NCBI RefSeq assembly: GCF_043951865.1
Contig: NZ_JBINJF010000015.1
Span: forward strand, 1 to 64,000
Source of the DNA: JAMQKA01 sp043951865
GTDB taxonomy: Bacteria > Bacteroidota > Rhodothermia > Balneolales > Balneolaceae
DNA: 64,000 bases
Reading direction: 5' to 3'
Shown here: one piece after another, positions 62,052-64,000 of the stretch
Layout: every line of letters begins with the position of its first letter
How positions within the stretch are numbered: the stretch's first letter is position 1
Notes under the pieces: model-generated
What the model was told of the DNA's origin: nothing
Seen by the model: only the letters and a program-made list of their open reading frames with translations
Databases searched by the model: none
Made by a program: the position numbers and the translations under genes

Positions 62052-62720
62052 CTACTCGTTCCACCCCTTCTCCCCGATCAGCGGAACAAACTTGAAATCC
62101 TTGTAGTTTTCCTCTTCAAACTCATCTTCCCGAATCTTGATAATACGTTTCATCACCTGGCGTGTGGAGCTCCCCACCGGTATCACAAGCCGCCCGTTTA
62201 CATTCAGTTGTTTTACCAGCTCATCGGGTACGACCGGCGCACCTGCGGTTACCACGATGGCGTCATACGGGGCATACGCGGACCAACCCATCGTTCCGTC
62301 TCCCAGTTTGAGCTGCACTTTGTACCCCAGCTCGCGGAGGGTGGAGCGCGCCCGCTCGTAGAGTTCCTTGTGCCGTTCAATGGTATACACCTCGGCTCCC
62401 AGCTCACACAAAATCGCGGCCTGGTATCCCGAACCGGTCCCGATCTCCAGTACCTTTTCGCCCGGCTTTGCTTCCAGCAGCTCCGTTTGCCGGGCTACCG
62501 TATAGGGCTGGGAGATAGTCTGTTCCTTCCCTATTGGCAGCGCCGTATCTTTGTACGCCCGGTCGGCCAGCGCCGTATCCACAAACTGGTGTCGGGGGAC
62601 GATGCTGAACGCCTCCAGAACGCGTTCGTCCTTGATACCTTTGCTTCGCAGCGTATCCACCAGGCGACGCCGGCGCTGTTTGTATTTCAGATCTCCATGA
62701 CCGGATCCCAAATTTAGCAT
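62052..62720 (-). CDS. pcm: Protein-L-isoaspartate O-methyltransferase
   Basis: A 222-residue PCMT that methylates isoaspartyl residues in damaged proteins with S-adenosylmethionine. Motifs are SIVPRHQFVD, DTALPIGKEQTISQPYTVARQTELL, VLEIGTGSGYQAAILCELGAEVYTIERHKEL (SAM binding) and YDAIVVTAGAPVVPDELVKQL. Length is normal. It stands alone on the minus strand, divergent from the AsmA-like gene. Confidence 0.96.
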   Translation of the reverse strand: MLNLGSGHGDLKYKQRRRRLVDTLRSKGIKDERVLEAFSIVPRHQFVDTALADRAYKDTALPIGKEQTISQPYTVARQTELLEAKPGEKVLEIGTGSGYQAAILCELGAEVYTIERHKELYERARSTLRELGYKVQLKLGDGTMGWSAYAPYDAIVVTAGAPVVPDELVKQLNVNGRLVIPVGSSTRQVMKRIIKIREDEFEEENYKDFKFVPLIGEKGWNE

Positions 62721-62974
62721 ATAGTATACTACTACCTATTTAGAAAATGCGTTTCAACAACTCTTCTAAACATAAGGAACTTGAACCAATAAAACGGATA
62801 TTAATTTTACCGGCCTGCTGCCGGAAGACCTGTTTTCTGCAACAGCATCCCCCTCTGACGGGATAATAAACCAAGTCGATCTCTCCCCGAATCCCATAAA
62901 TTTTAATGTGCCGGGCGCGGTTTATTTACTTAAATTGCGTTTCAAAAATCTGTTCATTTTTATTCTCATCATCC

Positions 62975-64000
62975 ATGAAAACGTTTGCCAAGATATTTGC
63001 CGGAGTTCTGCTATTCATCGTTGTAGCCCTTATCGCGCTCAACCTTTATTTTACCGACGAACGGTTGAAACAGACCATCATGCCCTATGTGGATGAGAGT
63101 CTCGGTCGCCCGGTGCAGGTTGAGTCGATCTCACTGACATTTTTCAGGACATTTCCACGTCCCGGGGTCCGTATCCAGCAGCTGAGCGTTCCCGGTGATA
63201 CGCCCTCCGATACGCTGCTCGCGCTGGATGAATTCGTGGCAAGCGTGGAGCTTTTCTCCCTGTTTGGGAACCAGATAAACATTGCCGAAATACGGCTGCA
63301 AAATCCCCGGTTTACCTACCGCATACATGCCGACAGCACCACAAATATCGACTTCCTGCTGGAAGGGGAAGCCGACACCACTGCCGAAGCGGAGGGGTTA
63401 GAACTGAACATCCCGCGGTTTTCAGTAACAGGTGGCAATTTTGGATTTGAGGATGCGACCAGCAGTGCCTCCATACGTATGGACAATCTGAATGCCGATA
63501 TCTCTTTGCAGTATGCCGATGTAATCAACAGTTCGGTAGATATAGACCTTGGAGGACTTACGATCCAGGTCGACAGCAGCCGATACGTGAACCGGCTGCC
63601 GCTCAGCCTTGCCCAGAGCTCATCAATCGACATGGAAAATGAGACGCTTAACCTGGAAAGCGGCACCTTTTCTATCCGGGGACTGGCCCTGAACCTGACG
63701 GGATCCATCCGGAACTGGAGTGCCGACCAACCGGCGATAGATCTCGATTTCAGCTCGTCATCCGACAACTTCGGGGAGCTTTTACGGCTGCTTCCCGATG
63801 CGTACCAGGAACAGGCAAGCGGACTCGAAACAAGGGGAACCCTCTCGATCGCCGGTCATGTAACCGGAACCGTCGGGGGTGAAGCGCTCCCCTCTTTCGC
63901 TGCCGATATTGACGTTACAGATGGATACTTGAAAAACCCGGATCTCCCGGAGCCGATCCAGGATATCCGGTTGCAGGCCAGTGCTTCCAATGAGCTCATA
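62975..64000 (+). CDS. AsmA-family protein, partial at window end
   Basis: An open frame of 342 codons running off the window. The N-terminal membrane anchor (residues 1-27, KIFAGVLLFIVVALIALNLYF) is followed by DERLKQTIMPYVDESLGRPVQVESISL and LFSLFGNQINIAEIRLQNP. This is the standard opening of AsmA/TamB-like proteins, which are long periplasmic bridges implicated in lipid transport or outer-membrane assembly. Repeated beta-rich modules continue to the edge. The full length cannot be seen. Confidence 0.85.
   Translation, partial: MKTFAKIFAGVLLFIVVALIALNLYFTDERLKQTIMPYVDESLGRPVQVESISLTFFRTFPRPGVRIQQLSVPGDTPSDTLLALDEFVASVELFSLFGNQINIAEIRLQNPRFTYRIHADSTTNIDFLLEGEADTTAEAEGLELNIPRFSVTGGNFGFEDATSSASIRMDNLNADISLQYADVINSSVDIDLGGLTIQVDSSRYVNRLPLSLAQSSSIDMENETLNLESGTFSIRGLALNLTGSIRNWSADQPAIDLDFSSSSDNFGELLRLLPDAYQEQASGLETRGTLSIAGHVTGTVGGEALPSFAADIDVTDGYLKNPDLPEPIQDIRLQASASNELI

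Overview
The window reads as chromosomal DNA of a heterotrophic bacterium of the Bacteroidota/Balneolota (FCB) group. The indications are a RagA/SusC-RagB/SusD pair with a FecR/ECF sigma switch, a PorD-like DUF4835 protein, Wzi- and PorV/Q-like outer-membrane proteins, many CarboxypepD_reg domains, Nudix-type AraR in place of AraC, and promoter -7 boxes of the TAnnTTTG type. I lean towards Balneolota, but that is an inference. I saw no rRNA, tRNA, CRISPR array, prophage or complete insertion sequence.

Layout. 0.5-13 kb (all minus strand) is a surface-polysaccharide and sulfate-activation block: SLC13 transporter, cysQ, cysC, cysD, a four-helix-bundle gene, cysN, a MITE-like element, rmlA, wbpB/D/E-type genes for a diacetamido-uronic acid with a second four-helix-bundle gene among them, and a Wzi-like barrel. 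13-18.3 kb holds a helix-hairpin-helix/outer-membrane-barrel protein, a PorV/Q-like protein, a GH43 enzyme and DUF4835. 18.8-25.8 kb (plus) is an electron-transfer and acyl-CoA oxidation block: etfB, etfA, fixC, fixX and two acyl-CoA dehydrogenases. 26-33 kb has a TonB receptor paired with an SGNH lipoprotein, a class II photolyase and a HAD phosphatase. 33.4-48.8 kb is an arabinan/arabinose utilisation locus: SusD, SusC, FecR and ECF sigma, two GH43 arabinanases, araA, araD, araB and a Nudix AraR. 49-64 kb has an octaheme cytochrome-TPR protein, a tripartite RND pump, a sterol-desaturase-family enzyme, a LolA-like protein, a tandem universal stress protein, a DUF368 lipid transporter, a protein-isoaspartate methyltransferase and the start of an AsmA-like protein.

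The most unusual signal is a network of heptanucleotide tandem arrays between about 2.2 and 24.6 kb. Units include GGTTACA, GGTTGAA, GTGAGAC, GTGTTAA and GGGTGAC. The arrays lie in short gaps inside operons, keep a strict 7-nt period, often invert into long hairpins, supply stop codons or lie against start codons, and occur twice inside an aminotransferase gene. Both four-helix-bundle (23S-IVS/S23-like) genes are bracketed by such arrays. A separate ~120-bp MITE-like element is present in two copies with 5-bp target duplications, plus a possible third diverged copy.

Working model. The 33-49 kb locus digests arabinan outside the cell, imports oligomers through SusCD, trims them with GH43 enzymes and converts arabinose to xylulose-5-phosphate. 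A 19-bp palindrome upstream of both araB and the ECF sigma gene suggests that AraR controls both. The capsule block with PAPS-forming and PAP-recycling enzymes suggests a sulfated surface polymer. Coordinates of short sites were counted by eye and may be off by one or two bases.
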